DNA of 64,000 nt. Source: Rhodeus uyekii. Its lineage: Eukaryota > Chordata > Actinopteri > Cypriniformes > Acheilognathidae. The notes beneath the pieces were generated by a model. That model saw only the letters and a list, made by a program, of their open reading frames with translations, had not been told where the DNA came from and searched no databases. The position numbers and the translations under genes are program-made. The stretch is taken from NCBI GenBank assembly GCA_037043235.1, contig JAWRVZ010000556.1, forward strand, positions 62,001 through 126,000, written 5' to 3'. Positions 35,757-48,718 of this stretch are shown one piece after another; position 1 is the first letter of the stretch, and every line of letters starts with the position of its first letter.

Positions 35757-36180
35757 TGCTCAGCACCTTCATACAGCACCTTCATACTCACTGTTACAAA
35801 TCTACACACCTACCAGAAACCTTTGATCGATCAATGAGCGACGACTCGCGGTTACATCACAGAGAGGCAAAAAAATCACTCTCAAGAACATTTTTATTCA
35901 CCGCTCCTTGTTGGTGGAACAATCTCCCTGCTGCCCTCATCCAGAATGCAGATTCCTTGTCAAGGTTTAAAAGACTACTGAAAACACATCTCTTCCAAGA
36001 GCACCTAACATGACACACACACAAATTTTTTTAATTAATTCTCTTACTTTCTTATGTAATGTTCGAAACTTTGTATTGTAAGCATATGTACTTTTGTATC
36101 TTCAGGACAGATCGCTTTCTGAATTCCTCAAGTTGTAAGTCGCTTTGGATAAAAGCGTCTGCTAAATGAATAAATGTAAA
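35757..36180 (+). mobile_element. L2 LINE 3' fragment
   Basis: It encodes the C-terminal RT-ORF end (parallel to 26,460-26,700), then the 3'UTR and hairpin CGCTTT-GGATA-AAAGCG (36,141-36,157). CAGCACCTTCATA is tandemly duplicated at its left end. It is the mirror of 20,885-21,284 as the outer part of segment A copy 2. Confidence 0.85.
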
Positions 36181-36195
36181 TATATATATATATTT

Positions 36196-36227
<32 letters not shown>

Positions 36228-37398
36228 TAATCAAAATAGATGGTAAAGAGAAATGTTTCAATGAAGGTAAAATAACATCAAATACTATGCTAGTATAAAG
36301 TTGATATTACACTATAAGATTGTGCTGCTGGTATCGTGTCTGGGATGGATAAGATTTGGCACATGTTTTTAAATAAATATTTCAGGTGAATTGTTACATT
36401 CAGTTGCTTTGTCTTTATTGAATTACTGGCTTACTGGCACATTAAGAAAACTTTCTTGTAAACTTTGTGTAATTTTTTGTAAATCAAGTGTTGTAGTTTT
36501 TCTGTTCATACAAACAACACTTCTCGAAGGTCTTTGATGCCAGAATTTAGGTTTTATTCTTCCAAATAAAACCGAGCTGATCTGCAGGGTCAGCTCTTGA
36601 GAAAGGGAAATCTCCCATTATATACTCTAGGTCCTAGACATTCGAAACATGTTACGTGATTGTTTACTTTTCTCCATACATTGTAACTTGGCCTGAATTC
36701 AGCACTCTGTGTCCATATATGGATTTAACACCCAGTGCTGTGAGGTGTGTGGGTCTCCTGCCTTTTGCAGACCTCAGCACTTTCTCAGCTGAATATCATC
36801 ATACAGATAAAATAATGATGTATTATCATACAGTTGAATCCTAATAAAATACTTATTAATCATGCAACCATTTCAACATCAACTCGGTTTTGTTTGGAAG
36901 AATAAAACCTAAATTCTGGCATCAAAGACCTTCGAGAAGTGTTGTTTGTATGAAGAGAAAAACTACAATGCTTGAGCCACAACAACTTCAGTGAAGATAC
37001 AGGTATATTCACAAATGGTGCATTAAGATGGTACATACTTTTTACATACTAAAAATAAACTTTTTATATGATAAAAATCCACATTATTGCTATTTACTGC
37101 GCCAGGTGTGGAAGGTTCCTTTTTAGTGCAATTTGAACAAACCAACCAATCTCAATGGGGGATATGACTCCCAGGAGCGAGGCGGGGCGAGGCCGAGCTT
37201 GATGCAAAGACAGAAACATTTCACAACCATGGAGCTGCACATGTAACATCTCATTTGTCAAAGCCATCATAGAATAATTACTTCTTGTTGTGTTTGAAAT
37301 TGAGCATGTTTGAGTTTGAGCTGGACAGAGTCAATGTCACTGTTATAGCGTTTAGCGTCATGCGGATTGTATTTTGTTTTTCCATCATTTGAAATGGG

Positions 37399-37701
37399 TT
37401 GATTTGCTTAAGAGTTGAAAGCGATATGATCGCCGTCCATGTTATCATGATGATTTTGCAAATTAACGGCCAACACCGATGTTCCGTTGACAATGTAAGT
37501 CCAAGTACAGGTCTGTTTACTGATGATCATCTTCAAGCTATGCTAAGAGGTTTGGTTCTTTCTTCCTTCGAGCCAAATGCAGCTCAAGTGGTGAGAGGAA
37601 GCGCTGCCAGGTCTCAAGTCATATTCAGAAGAACCGTTCATGTTCTTCAATATTCTATGTATGTTCAGGACAGTTCAATGAAGTTAAAGAACTGTCAGTA
37701 A
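37399..37701 (+). CDS. Unrecognised 100-codon ORF in segment A
   Basis: The frame has a hydrophobic N-terminal stretch around MIAVHVIMMILQI and no motif I recognise. A second Met at codon 10 is the start of the 91-codon version at 58,012-58,287 (minus). It stays open in two of three copies and is frameshifted in the third (18,710-18,928). GACAATGTAAGTCC inside it would serve as a splice donor, so it may be a captured exon or not a gene at all. Confidence 0.25.
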   Translation: MICLRVESDMIAVHVIMMILQINGQHRCSVDNVSPSTGLFTDDHLQAMLRGLVLSSFEPNAAQVVRGSAARSQVIFRRTVHVLQYSMYVQDSSMKLKNCQ

Positions 37702-39430
37702 TGATGTTTGAGGAAAAAATAAGAGAAAAAGACTATTCATTGAGTCCGTTAATTCACCATTATTGCACACTCAATAAGGGCTTCGTAAAGAAGGTGCTTA
37801 AAAGAGTCCCAAAAAAAACTTTAAAAAAAAATCAATGGGTAACCCGTCTGGCTATATTCTCTCATTGGTTGTCCTTATGTTACTCCCTTTAGACATTTCT
37901 CTGTTCTCTATTCAAACAGACAAATAATAAAGTTGAGAGACATAAACGTTCTCCCTCAGCGTTGAGTACTTATTCATTCAATGAAGTCATAATTCAATAA
38001 AGGCAAAACAATTGTGTGTGAATGTGTTGAATCAATTCACCTGAAACATTTATTTAAAAAGATGAAAAAGAAAAAACGCCGGTCTTATAGGATCAACTTT
38101 ATTCTAGCATAGTATTTTATATTATTTTAACTTAATTGAAACAAATTCTTTACCATCTATTATAATTATAAACATGAAAATAAAATTTAATTTTACTATG
38201 CAGTAATACATTTGTGGCATTAAATTTTATATATATGTTTATAATCCTATCCTATATATATGATATATGTATGTATATTATATTATATTTGTATAATATA
38301 TTATGTATGTAATATTACAAAATACACAACAATTTTCACTTTCAGATAGCTTGAGGCACAAATGTCGGAAGATCTGAAAGTAAAATTTTTTGCATATTAT
38401 ATATCCTTGGCATTATCTCTATCCACAAATGTGCTGGAATTGTATTAATTGTTTAAAGGATAAATTGAACTATATAAAAAGGCATCAATATTTCAGTTCA
38501 CAGTACAAGCTGCTCCACACAAACTCCATCATGAATGTGCTGAATGTGAATGTGGCGTTGTTAAATGCCTCTCAGCTTTTCTGAAATCAGTGTAAATCAC
38601 AGTTTCACAGGGCAATTGCTACATATGCAGCTACACACTGATGCATTTTTATATAGTGTTCACTTTAATAGACTTTTTTAAAATATATTTGTCGTTATTG
38701 TTTTTAGATTAAAAAAACTAATTCTAATTATTTTTCTGCTTCTCTCATACAGGGAGCATTTTGACTATAGCTTTGACTATACCTATACCTTGGTCCATTC
38801 GACTATACCTTTATTGTTCTAAAAAAGTTTATTTTGCTTTTTATGAGTTTTACAGTTCTCTTTCATTGCTGTTCAGGTGTTTTTTTCTTCTTTTCTTCCT
38901 GATAGTATTACAAATTTTATCTTTTCTGCCTCAACAGTTGTTACATTGTGAGAACTTTCAAATATGCGCTTATTAAAGTGAGAATCTCTTGTTAAAATGA
39001 CTAGTTCTGTAAGCATTGCAATAATAAAGCTCCTATGCGATATCACAAAGCGCAAATGCCTTGTTACAGCAGCATGATTATTTGTAAGGAATCATTTTTG
39101 GAGCAACCGCTAAAAATGAGTCCAATTTACATTATTGAAGAAGTTGTTCCAATAAGAAATAACATGAGGGCTAGAGACATTCTCTTGTAAAAAAAGAAAA
39201 AAAAAAAGAATAAAAGAATAGGGATCTAATTTTAGAAGAGTTAAAGTTAAAGTATTATTCAGAACGCTAAAGGGAATTGAAATTGAGACCACCTGTGAGT
39301 TTAATATTACTGATTTCTTAATGTAGTGAACTTTGTTTTTGCATATAAATTTACCAGACATACTGTCAATCACTTTCCATGTGTGCTTATCAACATAAAG
39401 TGACTGAGCAGAATTCGCCAAGGGAGAAAT

Positions 39431-40089
39431 GCCTTCTGCTTTAGGGATTTTTCTCACTTTCTCACCGATGACGCGAGTGATTGTATTCCTCAACTCAACT
39501 CAACTCAGCAAACCCTTGTGCGTGAATGTTGCGTGCGTAAACGCGTGTGATTGAACAATACATTCTTCAAGCTTTGCGTAAGCTTCTGTGATGGGTTCAA
39601 CTGCTCAACGACGCAACAAACATGGTAAAAGTCTTTCTTATGATTAAAAGCCATGGAAAAGTCACGCTCTCCCTGGTCATTATTGATATTTTCGTAACAC
39701 AATAAACTATATATTTGTATTTGTAAAACACTGTACATTAGAATCACGCAATACATGCCCATGCATACAACTAATACTTAGCTTGCACTCAAAACAGATC
39801 TAATGTGGACTTTGATATAAAAAGCTATACATTTCAACATGACAAGCACCAGCGGAAGTGAAAGGGAGACAGAGCTAGGACCCATTCAACCCATTACACT
39901 AGTGGAAATCTTATAATTATGATTTGCTCTTAAGAAATGAAGTCGGAGTCTTTAATCTTTGAGTTAAATCTTGTAAATGTAGCTCAATTGCAGCACGATT
40001 CATAAATAAATACATTTTTGTAAAAATGTAGACTGGTGAGACTGGCAAGATTTTGCTAACTTTATAAAGCTTATTCTAAGCTTATTAAA
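39431..40089. repeat. Outer part of segment A with an empty hAT site
   Basis: To 39,830 it is shared with 55,888-56,280. The stretch 39,730-40,080 is also shared in inverse with 63,000-63,112 and 63,819-64,000. CACTAGTG occurs once at 39,897-39,904, the unoccupied version of the hAT site at 63,113-63,818. Confidence 0.8.
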
Positions 40090-40111
40090 GCCTCCTTCCT
40101 GCTTTTGTACA

Positions 40112-40468
40112 GTGCAGACGTGTCTTCCTTTGCTCCGCTCTGCTCTTGCGATGGACCCATGGAACAATTGGCAGGTCCTGTGCCTGGATCTAAATATGAT
40201 TGGATTACTTATAGCGGGGCTCCTATTCTTTGGCTTTGGGATTACCCTGACCTATCGAAAGATTGGTAAAACAGCTGCAAGCAAATTCACGGAGCCGCTG
40301 TCTGAAATGAAGAAATGCCTCAAGGCCGTGTTTGACCGTTTGAAGGAATTAGATCAGAGAGTGACACAGATTGAGGAACACAAGGATTCAGACGACAGCT
40401 TGAATTTTGATCTCACCATCTACGAGTCTGATTATTTGAAGAAACAGAAAAAATGGAGACAGACTTAA
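40112..40468 (+). CDS. Small predicted membrane protein with coiled coil (segment C)
   Basis: Function unknown. The frame is open for 118 codons. From the Met at 40,197 it reads one strong transmembrane segment (IGLLIAGLLFFGFGITL), then basic residues (TYRKIGKT), then a charged heptad-like stretch (EMKKCLKAVFDRLKELDQRV) and an acidic end (DSDDSLNFDLTIYESDY). Three copies in the window keep this frame open. They differ at one heptad residue (K, E or Q in CL-AVF) and in the last few residues, which are frame-shifted in this copy. The size and a possible N-terminal IYDW in an overlapping frame recall FXYD proteins, but the FXYD signature is not present and I do not assign it. Confidence 0.35.
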   Translation: MQTCLPLLRSALAMDPWNNWQVLCLDLNMIGLLIAGLLFFGFGITLTYRKIGKTAASKFTEPLSEMKKCLKAVFDRLKELDQRVTQIEEHKDSDDSLNFDLTIYESDYLKKQKKWRQT

Positions 40469-41621
40469 TCCAGATAAACTGTAGCAACCTTAAAAGAATA
40501 TATAACTGAGTTAAGGCCCTTTTTAATAAACAAACAAAATAAAAGTAAACCCACAACTAAATATCACGGAAAGACATGACCGCAAGAGATGCTGGTATCT
40601 AGTTTGTCATCAGTGTCGTAGTAAACTTGATCTTCTCAGACATTCTGGCTTCAGTTGTCCAGTTGATATTAGATTAAGAGCTAATATATTCCTGCAAATG
40701 TTCTTATGATGTTCTTACACTTACTGACGCGAAATCTTTAAATACGTAGCTTTGGATGTTACTTCGAAGAATTATCCAGTCTAATAGTCTCCAAACTGTT
40801 TCTGAAACATTATAGAAGGGTACATATTAATTACTAAGAGAATAAGAATATTTAAAAAAAAGAATTTACATTATTTTCAAGAAATCTTCATACAACTTGA
40901 TAAACTGTCTATCTGACTGAGTGACAAAATGCCAGACAATTTTGAAAAGTTGATTAATAAATATAGAGCTGCCACTAATAATTATTTTTGTAATCTAGTA
41001 ATTAGTAAATAGTATTTATTTATTATTATTTTTTATTTATTTTTTTACGGGGTAATAAAAATCAACCAAGAGAACAATGTTAACAACTTTTGTTAAATAT
41101 TAACTATATTTTTAATCCAAATTTGGAATATCATTTTACGAATTTATCGCAAGCACATCTTTTTCTTGATATATATACTTTTTCTATATAAATACTACAT
41201 ATTTTTATTATATATGGACAGCCGTCCCGAAGAGGGGGCGTGTGAAATACTGAAAGGGGGCGGTGATCAGGGTGGCTTTTTTATTTTAATAAAAAATATA
41301 GAGTCTATAAAACACTAAAGAACAACAAATATATTGATAAAGACACTCGATGAAGCTTCATACACACCGGGACATTTTACGGCACACTTTTTTTCACAAT
41401 GTTGATTTTTCTTGCAATCATAATGCAATGGACTGTGTGTGGCCTATATTAAACATTTAAATAAAAGGGTTGCTGAGCTGTTTACACAGTCATATAGCCT
41501 AAAATAAAAGAGCCTACACAGGGACAGGAAATAAGAATGCGGTATTTGTCGCGCTCCTAGCCTACTTGTAGCCATTAAAACAAGTTTTTAGTTTCACTTT
41601 AAATATTTTAAATATTTTAAA

Positions 41622-41715
41622 TATAATCATCACATAAACAGCCTTTATTTAAAATATAATCATCACATAAACAGTATTTATTTAAAATATAATCATCACA
41701 TAAACAGGATTTATG
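41622..41715. repeat. 31-bp tandem repeats
   Basis: Three copies of a unit built on ATAATCATCACATAAACAG followed by a (C/T)ATTTATTTAAA linker. The same array recurs at 60,223-60,315 and 60,990-61,060. Confidence 0.85.
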
Positions 41716-41753
41716 AAGCAGAACTTGAAAGCAGCTGCAGGTGTTGTGGTAGG

Positions 41754-42337
41754 CTCTGTCTTTTTAATCCACTTTCGAATATACATTGTGAAACAAGAGT
41801 AATGATCATCCGTAGTAGCTTCGAAAAAATAATTAATTGTGTATGTTCTGGTGCGCGAGCGGCAAGACATGTAATGTGACGTTAGAGTGGGGGAGTCTTG
41901 GGGTCTTGCCGTTGCAGATTCGAAAGGTAAGACAATGTGTCTTCGAGGTTCAACAACATTTCTGAGTTGTTCAGCCTTGCGGTTTGTTCACAGTTTACTG
42001 GACAGTCTTCAGTGACGCGGCTCAGGGATGTTACTGTTGTCACTGGAAGTTTAGATGAAAGATCAACACGTTTCTCAGCAGGAACTCGATTACAGTACGG
42101 GTTTAGCATATTCACGTGACACACTCCTGTTTTTCTTCTGCGATCTGGAGTACGTACAACATAATCTGTTTCACTGATCTTTCTCTCTATTTCATACGGA
42201 CCACAAAATTTGGCCTGCAATACCGAGCCTGGAACTGGAAGAAAGACCCCCTCTTTTTGTCAAAGTGAACCTTCATTTTGGTCTGTGCGGTCACCAAGTT
42301 CTTTTGCCATCGCACACGCTCGATGTACGGCCCCAGT
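41754..42337 (-). pseudogene. Gypsy integrase C-terminal fragment, copy in B2
   Basis: The minus-strand frame at 41,882-42,220 includes FCGPYEIERKISETDYVVRT and matches 52,981-53,310. This is the C-terminal end of pol (integrase), which contacts DNA ends and host chromatin. It is joined directly to the LTR-edge sequence at 42,325-42,359 with gag and the rest of pol missing. The joint lies at GGGGCCGTA/CATCGAG, a short microhomology. Confidence 0.7.
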
Positions 42338-42339
42338 CT

Positions 42340-45300
42340 AGAGGAAACAGGGCGTAACATAAATTCAATTGCTTTGTCTTTATTGAATTATGACTTACTG
42401 GCACATTAAGAAAACTTTCTTGTGAACTTCAGAGAAGGTACAGGTAAATTCACAAACGGTGCATTAAGATGGTACATAGTTTTTATAGTTTTAATATGAT
42501 CAGTGGTCCACGTTTTACCACAGATATCTTATCTTATATCTTACTGACCCTCCTGTGCCTTTACCATAGAAGTGGAGATTCAACCTATGTTCACCTAGTG
42601 GGCCATATGCTTATGCTATAAAATTATACTCGTGCAAAGGCACATGGACCGATAATTCTATTCTATATAATAATTATTAACAGATAACCGATTGATTATA
42701 TAAAAGGCAATATGTAGAAGAGGAAAATTTAAGATACAGGAGGAGTTCAAATAAGATAATAAATTGATAAGTATATAAGAAGAATGCACATGTTTAAAAT
42801 GTTATATCTTATATTTGAAGACGTCTAAGATTTGTATCTCATTATCCCTGGAGGCAGTATGTAAAATGATTCATGGCAGTGTAAACTATAATAACTTGTG
42901 CGGAGTGTTGAACGAGAACGAGAGCAAGATTGGGTGACCAAGTGAAGAGAAAAATGGTTTAAAAGGGAATTCTTTGATGGTGGTTGAGGAAAACCTTATT
43001 CACCACAACTAGCTTATTTTGAACACTGCATGCAAAAATAGGAGAAAAATTATGACTGATTTTATGATAGGGAAAATTATTTAACTGTATTATTCTGATG
43101 ATTGAAGGTAGATTATTGCTACATAATGCAAATAAGAAATGGCTTGCTTTTTCCTGCAAAGAAGAACTTGCTTCACTAACAATAGAATGGGGGAACTGCA
43201 GTGAGATTTTTTTAAATAAAGGAATCATTTAGGTTAAAGAAGTGGAATTAGGAGACAGAGCTGATTGCTCTGACAGAATCTATTTAGAGTTTTTGAAAGT
43301 TCAATTTGATCTCTTGAGTGTTCAGATGCTTCTGGAATTCCGCCTTGATGAGGGGAAGCAACAAATGAGAAGATAAAGACATGTCTGTAGAGAGAAGAAG
43401 AGAGAGTGAAAGAAGAAGGTGAAAGAGGAGAAGGTGAAACTTTCACTTGAGACTTTTCCTGAGGACAATGAGAACATCCTGAGATACGAAACTGTGGGAG
43501 GATACATGAAGAGCCAAAGCTAAGAATAAACAGAGGAAGAACAACAGGACAGAGAAGAGACTGTATCCAACTTTACAACATCAGGCATTTGAGTGACATC
43601 ACAAGAGCCAAATGGCTTCAACAGATTGATGACCTAAGCAGAAGAACTGACATGACTCCTTCAAATATATTTAATTATTATATTAACTGAATTTATTCTG
43701 ATTATTCACTGGTCTCATAGCAGTTCCTTGTATTCTCTGCTAAACTAACCTTTCTGCTTTTTCAGCAGGAACCAATCCAACCCAATAACTCGATAAAAAA
43801 AAAGAAGAAGAAGAAAAAAAAAAGAAAGAAATTCATTGAGAGACAGGAGTGGGTGCTCAACTCACCAAACAGATCAAACTGAGGCTGGATTTGGTATAGT
43901 GAGGGTTTAGATTACATTAAACACTTAGGGTTAAAGTATAATAGAATTAGTTTTTGAACAAAGAAAAGATTGTTACAAGATCATCATAAGAAGAATTATG
44001 GGTGGAAAAATACCTTTCCTGAACTAGATTGAACTAGATTGAAAAAAAAAGCATAACCAACTCTAAGGTCTAAATTCATGCAACCAGGAATGCTGTCATC
44101 ACTGGGGTAACGATATGGAAATTTTGACCATGGATCCATGATTATGCAGAAATCTACAATTTATTCTTAAAAATAGCTCATGAGCAGTAACAAAAGTATA
44201 GGAAAAATCTTAAATGAAACGAATAATAAAATGCATTTGAGAAAAATTTGCTATGCTTAGGCCTACAATTGTAAATTATGATAAAACAGAAAAAGAGGTT
44301 CATAAGACTAAGTCTAAAATGAAGTGTAGTGCCTAGATTCAGAAAGGTTTGACGAAGTTGTGTTCAGATTTTGTGGAAGTACACATCTAAACTTGTATGT
44401 GGCCCATGTAGATCGGAACCAGCTGATCAGCAGACTCAGAGAAAATGGCCAGTGTGAGTGTGAATGAGTATGAATGGAGTGAGAGATGGTGTCTGAAGAG
44501 ATACTAAGGCAAATCTAAATTTTTGCCAAAACAGCTGTATTTGAATTTAAAATATGCCCAAGTAAAATAATGACCGTGGATGAATTGGAATAAGTTTCCT
44601 GGTCAAAACCTAGGTTAATATTGTTGTGGCAGAAAGAAACAACAGTGCCACATTTGCGCAGCGAATAACTTTTAACTTTCTTTTCAGATTATCATGATGG
44701 AGCTTATTTTGTATCAAAAGTATTAAATGTTGCCTTGTAACTTTTAACTTGAACACAGTGGGTTGAGTGCTTTCCAAAGACCTAAGAAATTTTGAGATAG
44801 TGAATACAATCAAGACTAATGGTAAAGGATAAAAGGGCCTCAAAAATGCAAATCATTAAATTTTGAGAAAGATATTAAAAGGGAATAAGGGATAAGGGAT
44901 TAAACTCTGCTGTTAAGAAAACAGAAGAGCATCAGATAGGGACCAGGTCAGCACTCAGCCCACTTTCCACAGGTCACAAAGAAGGACAATGAGCCCGAGG
45001 AGCAGATGTTATCACTAACAACAATAGAAAGAAGAAATGTTACATTTTTATAGCGCTTTTCCAGAGCTCAAAGCGCATCACATAGTAGGGGGATCTCCTC
45101 AACCACCACCAATGTGCAGCATCCACCTGGATGATGCGACGCCAGCCATATTGCGTCAGAACGCTCACCACACACCAGCTTATTGGACACATCAGCTTAT
45201 AGGAGGCCATGATGGACCAAGGCCAATGGGCAGATTTGGCCAGGATGCCAGGGTTACACCCCTACTCTTGCAAAGGACATCCTGGGACTTTTTATGACCA

Positions 45301-47550
45301 CAGAAAGTCAGGACCTCAGTTTAACATCTCATCCGAAAGACGGTGCTTGTTGCAGTACAATGTCCCCGTCACTATACTGGGGCATTAGGACCCACACAGA
45401 CAACAATAGTAAAGGTCTCATTCACAGGAGACACCTGGACATGCCTTGAAGCAACTGATCCCCCATCCAGAACGCTACAGGAGACCAAGTGGTCCTGCAG
45501 TAAAGGGGGAGGATTGATTGTGCAGATAAAAACAGAATACCACACAGAAAACTCTGACAATTCAAATTGTACTCGCTAGGTTAAACATTGTTGTGAGAGA
45601 ATAGGAGTTTGTTAGGGGCATTAGTGGGACTAGCCATCCTGGAATAAAATGTTCAAAAAAAAATTAAAAACTAAAAAATTAAAGAAAAAATCGAAGGGAA
45701 AAAAGGGAAAGAAGGGATTATTGTTTGAGCCATTACTGGGATATTGGGGGACGTGAAATTAACTATAAGGTAGGGTCAACCACTTTATTTGTGGATAAAG
45801 AGGACATTTTTTATTTGTGGACATTTTATAATGTGCATGGATAGAGGGGTAAAACAAGCAGTGCAGCAAACACAAATACATTACAGATAACTGGTCCGAG
45901 TGATAAGGTACACAGTGGCATGGGTACCTGAGAGAGGGATTTTGGTAGATTTAGGGGAGAAACCAGGATTTTGGGAAAAGTTTCGGATAAAAAATAAATA
46001 ACTACACATGTTTTAACTTTATCAAATCACAACCAAAGATTTATTTAGGGGCAATAGATGGAGGCGGGTGTAAAACAATAATATAATATTCAGGGCAGAT
46101 CATAGGCTCTTGGGCAAGGGCTAAACAATTGTTGTGGGGATAGGAGACTTTTGACGAGAATCCATGACGAGGCTAAGGAGGGAGGATGGAATGCAGAACT
46201 GGAATGGAAGAATCAGGCAGAACTAGAACAGGGGTTAGACATAAGAAGTAGAAAGAGAGATAAAGCAAGTAAGGGAATGATGAAAATGGAAGACATGATA
46301 AGGATGAGGGATATAGCAATGAACCATAATGGGGAAAGAAAGGGAAGGTGAAGAGGAGGATAAAGACAGATGTAAGGAAGGATGGTTGAGAGAAAAGGAG
46401 GAGATTCTGAAAGAAGACATGGAACTAAAACTCAGGTAGACGAGAGGGGACCAGAAATAGATATAACATTTTACAAAATTTTATAAATAATTTTTATAAT
46501 AATTTTATTGAAAAAAATAGATATATAATAGATATAGAAATATAAATAGATATGCAAACAATGAGTGGAGGCAGAAGGGAAGAGATGGACCATGACCAGG
46601 AAAATGAAGAAGATGAGGAGCTTGTTTTGTAAGGTGTTGATCTCCTGTGACAGGAGATCATAAGGGGGATTAAAGGAATAAATGTATATATATATACAGC
46701 TATGCATTAATTAGAAGTTACTGGTTGCTTTTATGACTAAGGGATTTAAAGGTTAAACACATACACACACACACACACACACACAAGCGATCTTATGAAG
46801 TAAAGATGAATTATGACAATGTTTAAGTAACACTTTTATGTCCCACATCAGAAATCCAACGAGTCAGACAAAATAAGAGTCCCGGTGTAGTATTTCTGTA
46901 TTATGATTAAAAGCCAAGTAAAAGTCAGGTTCTATAGGTCATTATTGATATTTGCCTTTTACACAATAAACTATATATTTGTATTTGCAAAAATTGGGTT
47001 ATGCGTGACATGTGAACAGCCAATGATAATTCGCCAATCATGACCGCAATCGCGGAAGTGAAAGGGAGACACACTGTGTTGCCATATTGGGCGGGTTTTG
47101 GTCACGTACCATTGGGGGAAAAAAAATGCATTGGGCTGGTTGATAAAAATTGGGCTGGATTTTGACGAAAAAACCCGCCCAAATTTCATATATAAATGCA
47201 TATAAATACCATCAACAATCGTTTTTTTGTACAAATGCAAACTGGTAGGACTGGCACGATTTTGCTAAGTTTATAAAGCTTGTTCAAATGTAAAGTTTCT
47301 TTTAGTAAACCTCTAACCAATCTTAATGAAAAAAACATTTGTGAATATATAATATATACAGAAGTAAGAAAGTATTCTTAATCTGCCATTAAGTCATGTT
47401 CAATAAAGACAAAACTGGATTAACTATATATTAGCATAGTATGCAATATAATTTTAACTTAATTGAAAATGTTCTCTTTACTGTCTTATCTCTATCATAT
47501 TTACAAACATGAAAACAAATGTTATTCATTATTAATGTGTCATTACATTC
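42340..47550 (-). repeat. Segment B, copy 2
   Basis: Inverse of 27,620-32,735. It differs by indels: about 110 bp extra near 45,180-45,290, a deletion near 44,030, a different flank beside the CA run near 46,785, and shorter microsatellites. The LTR-like leader lies at its left end with the poly(A) signal in inverse near 42,385. Confidence 0.85.
45030..45500 (-). repeat. Dispersed fish repeat (SINE3-like tail region), copy in B2
   Basis: Inverse of 29,685-30,040 and more complete. It includes GGCCATGATGGACCAAGG, CCAGGATGCCAGGGTTACAC and ACCTCAGTTTAACATCTCATC, which are characteristic blocks of this repeat in fish genomes. No 5S-like promoter part is visible. Confidence 0.5.
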
Positions 47551-47562
47551 ATGTCTAGAGGT

Positions 47563-47770
47563 CGGGACCAAACGTGAAAGACATTGAGGACCACGCTTCC
47601 AGAAAGGAAGCACAGTAAAGCATTTAGTAAAGTTTACCAATCCTACTGGTAAGGTGTAGTGTTTCAATGCGTTTTATCAGACAATGTTTGCTCAGAGAAA
47701 TGTACTTTGATGCCAAAGCTTAGATTTTAAAGTGTATGATGGTTCTTAGAACAATGTCTCTTGCAAGACA
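47563..47770 (+). repeat. Segment D, copy 1
   Basis: Direct repeat of 53,857-54,062 with few changes (GGAAGCAC versus GGAAGAAGCAC). Both copies are followed by L2 endonuclease-linker fragments. In this copy a diverged piece of segment A (47,790-48,060) lies between them. Confidence 0.8.
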
Positions 47771-48134
47771 GCTCTTTATCTTAATTCAGTGTTTCAGTTC
47801 ACAGTACAAGCTGCTCCACACAAACTCCATCACGAATGTGCTGAACGTGTTTTCAGAACAGCTAAATGTTGTTTTTAAATGCCTCAGCTTTTCTGAAATC
47901 AGTGTAAATGACAGTTTCACAGGGCCGAATTTACAATTACCCTTCGTATTGTATTGTATTACAATTGTTTTCATTAAAGGGTTACTACATATGCAGCTAC
48001 ACACTGATGCATTATTATGTAGTGTTCACTTTATTACTTTATACAATTAATACAATTGTAATACCATACAGCACATTTGTGGATAGAAATAATGGCAAGG
48101 ATAAAATAAATAATTTACAAAAATGTTCCCTTTC

Positions 48135-48425
48135 AAATCTTTCATCACAGACAGCATTCTAGTTAAACCCCTGCATGTTTCTGACCATTTTTTCATTACA
48201 TTTCATATGCAAGTTACTACTTCTGCAACACCAACCCCTCTACGAGTCACTTTTAGGCTCTCTTTCTCCTTCCCATTTTTTCTCTGTCGTTTCAGCCTCT
48301 CTTCCTTCTCCCAAACAGTTCTCATCTCTGGATGTGAATACTGCAACAGACACTTAATTTTCCACTCTAACGTCTTGTCTAGACAATATCTGTCCGCTCT
48401 CTTCCAGGTGCTACTCCCTCTAACC
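48135..48425 (+). mobile_element. L2 fragment (end of endonuclease and linker)
   Basis: Matches 23,155-23,452 of the long L2, including VKPLHVSDH-type text. A premature TAA follows ..NTATDT. It ends at the hAT insertion at 48,426. Confidence 0.8.
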
Positions 48426-48525
48426 CAGGGGTCTCAAACTCAAATGAGCTGGGGGCCGCAGGAGGCAGAGTTTGGGTGAGGCAGGGCCGCCCGCATCAAG
48501 TATTCCACAAAAAAAATATTTTCTC
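48426..48525 (+). mobile_element. hAT left-end fragment, CAGGGGTCTCAAACTC
   Basis: It begins CAGGGGTCTCAAACTC followed by GGGGGCCGCAGGAGGCAGAG, a known fish hAT start. The preceding 8 bases are CTCTAACC (48,418-48,425). The right end is missing, because the sequence passes into a short segment A piece at about 48,527. The paralogous L2 site at 54,224-54,231 is empty. Confidence 0.75.
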
Positions 48526-48718
48526 AAACGTCATTATTGACAGTTCTTTAACTTTAATGGGTTCTTCTTCTATGTACTTGGACTTACTGAAGTTCAAGGT
48601 TGAGGAAAAAGTTACTAATTTTTTCGAGGTACTAAGTCATTATTATGATAAACTCTCATTATTTTGAGATAAGTCAATATTATGAAACTTTCTCATTTTT
48701 TCCTGTGAGTCAAATCAC

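Larger units (their letters stand above)
35757..39830 (-). repeat. Segment A, copy 2
   Basis: Inverse of 16,908-21,284 (to about 39,430) and of 55,888-58,457 (37,255-39,830). Against the 55.9-kb copy almost no differences are visible over about 2.57 kb, including an identical 85-codon frame (39,505-39,762 versus 55,949-56,206). It holds the empty hAT site TCCTAGAC at 36,632-36,639. Confidence 0.9.
40090..41750 (+). repeat. Segment C, copy 1
   Basis: Direct match to 58,463-60,345. It lacks about 130 bp present at 58,500-58,640, between GCTCTGCTCT and GCGATGGACCC. It also has a shorter junction (ACAGCCGTCCCGAAG) where copy 3 has CAGAGCCGGCGCCAGCCGAGTCCCGAAG. It ends with 31-bp tandem repeats and joins an inverted Gypsy pol piece. 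Confidence 0.85.

Noticed and set aside
40112..40468. FXYD family assignment for the small membrane protein
   Set aside because: Size and single membrane segment fit loosely, but the PFxYD signature is not in this frame.
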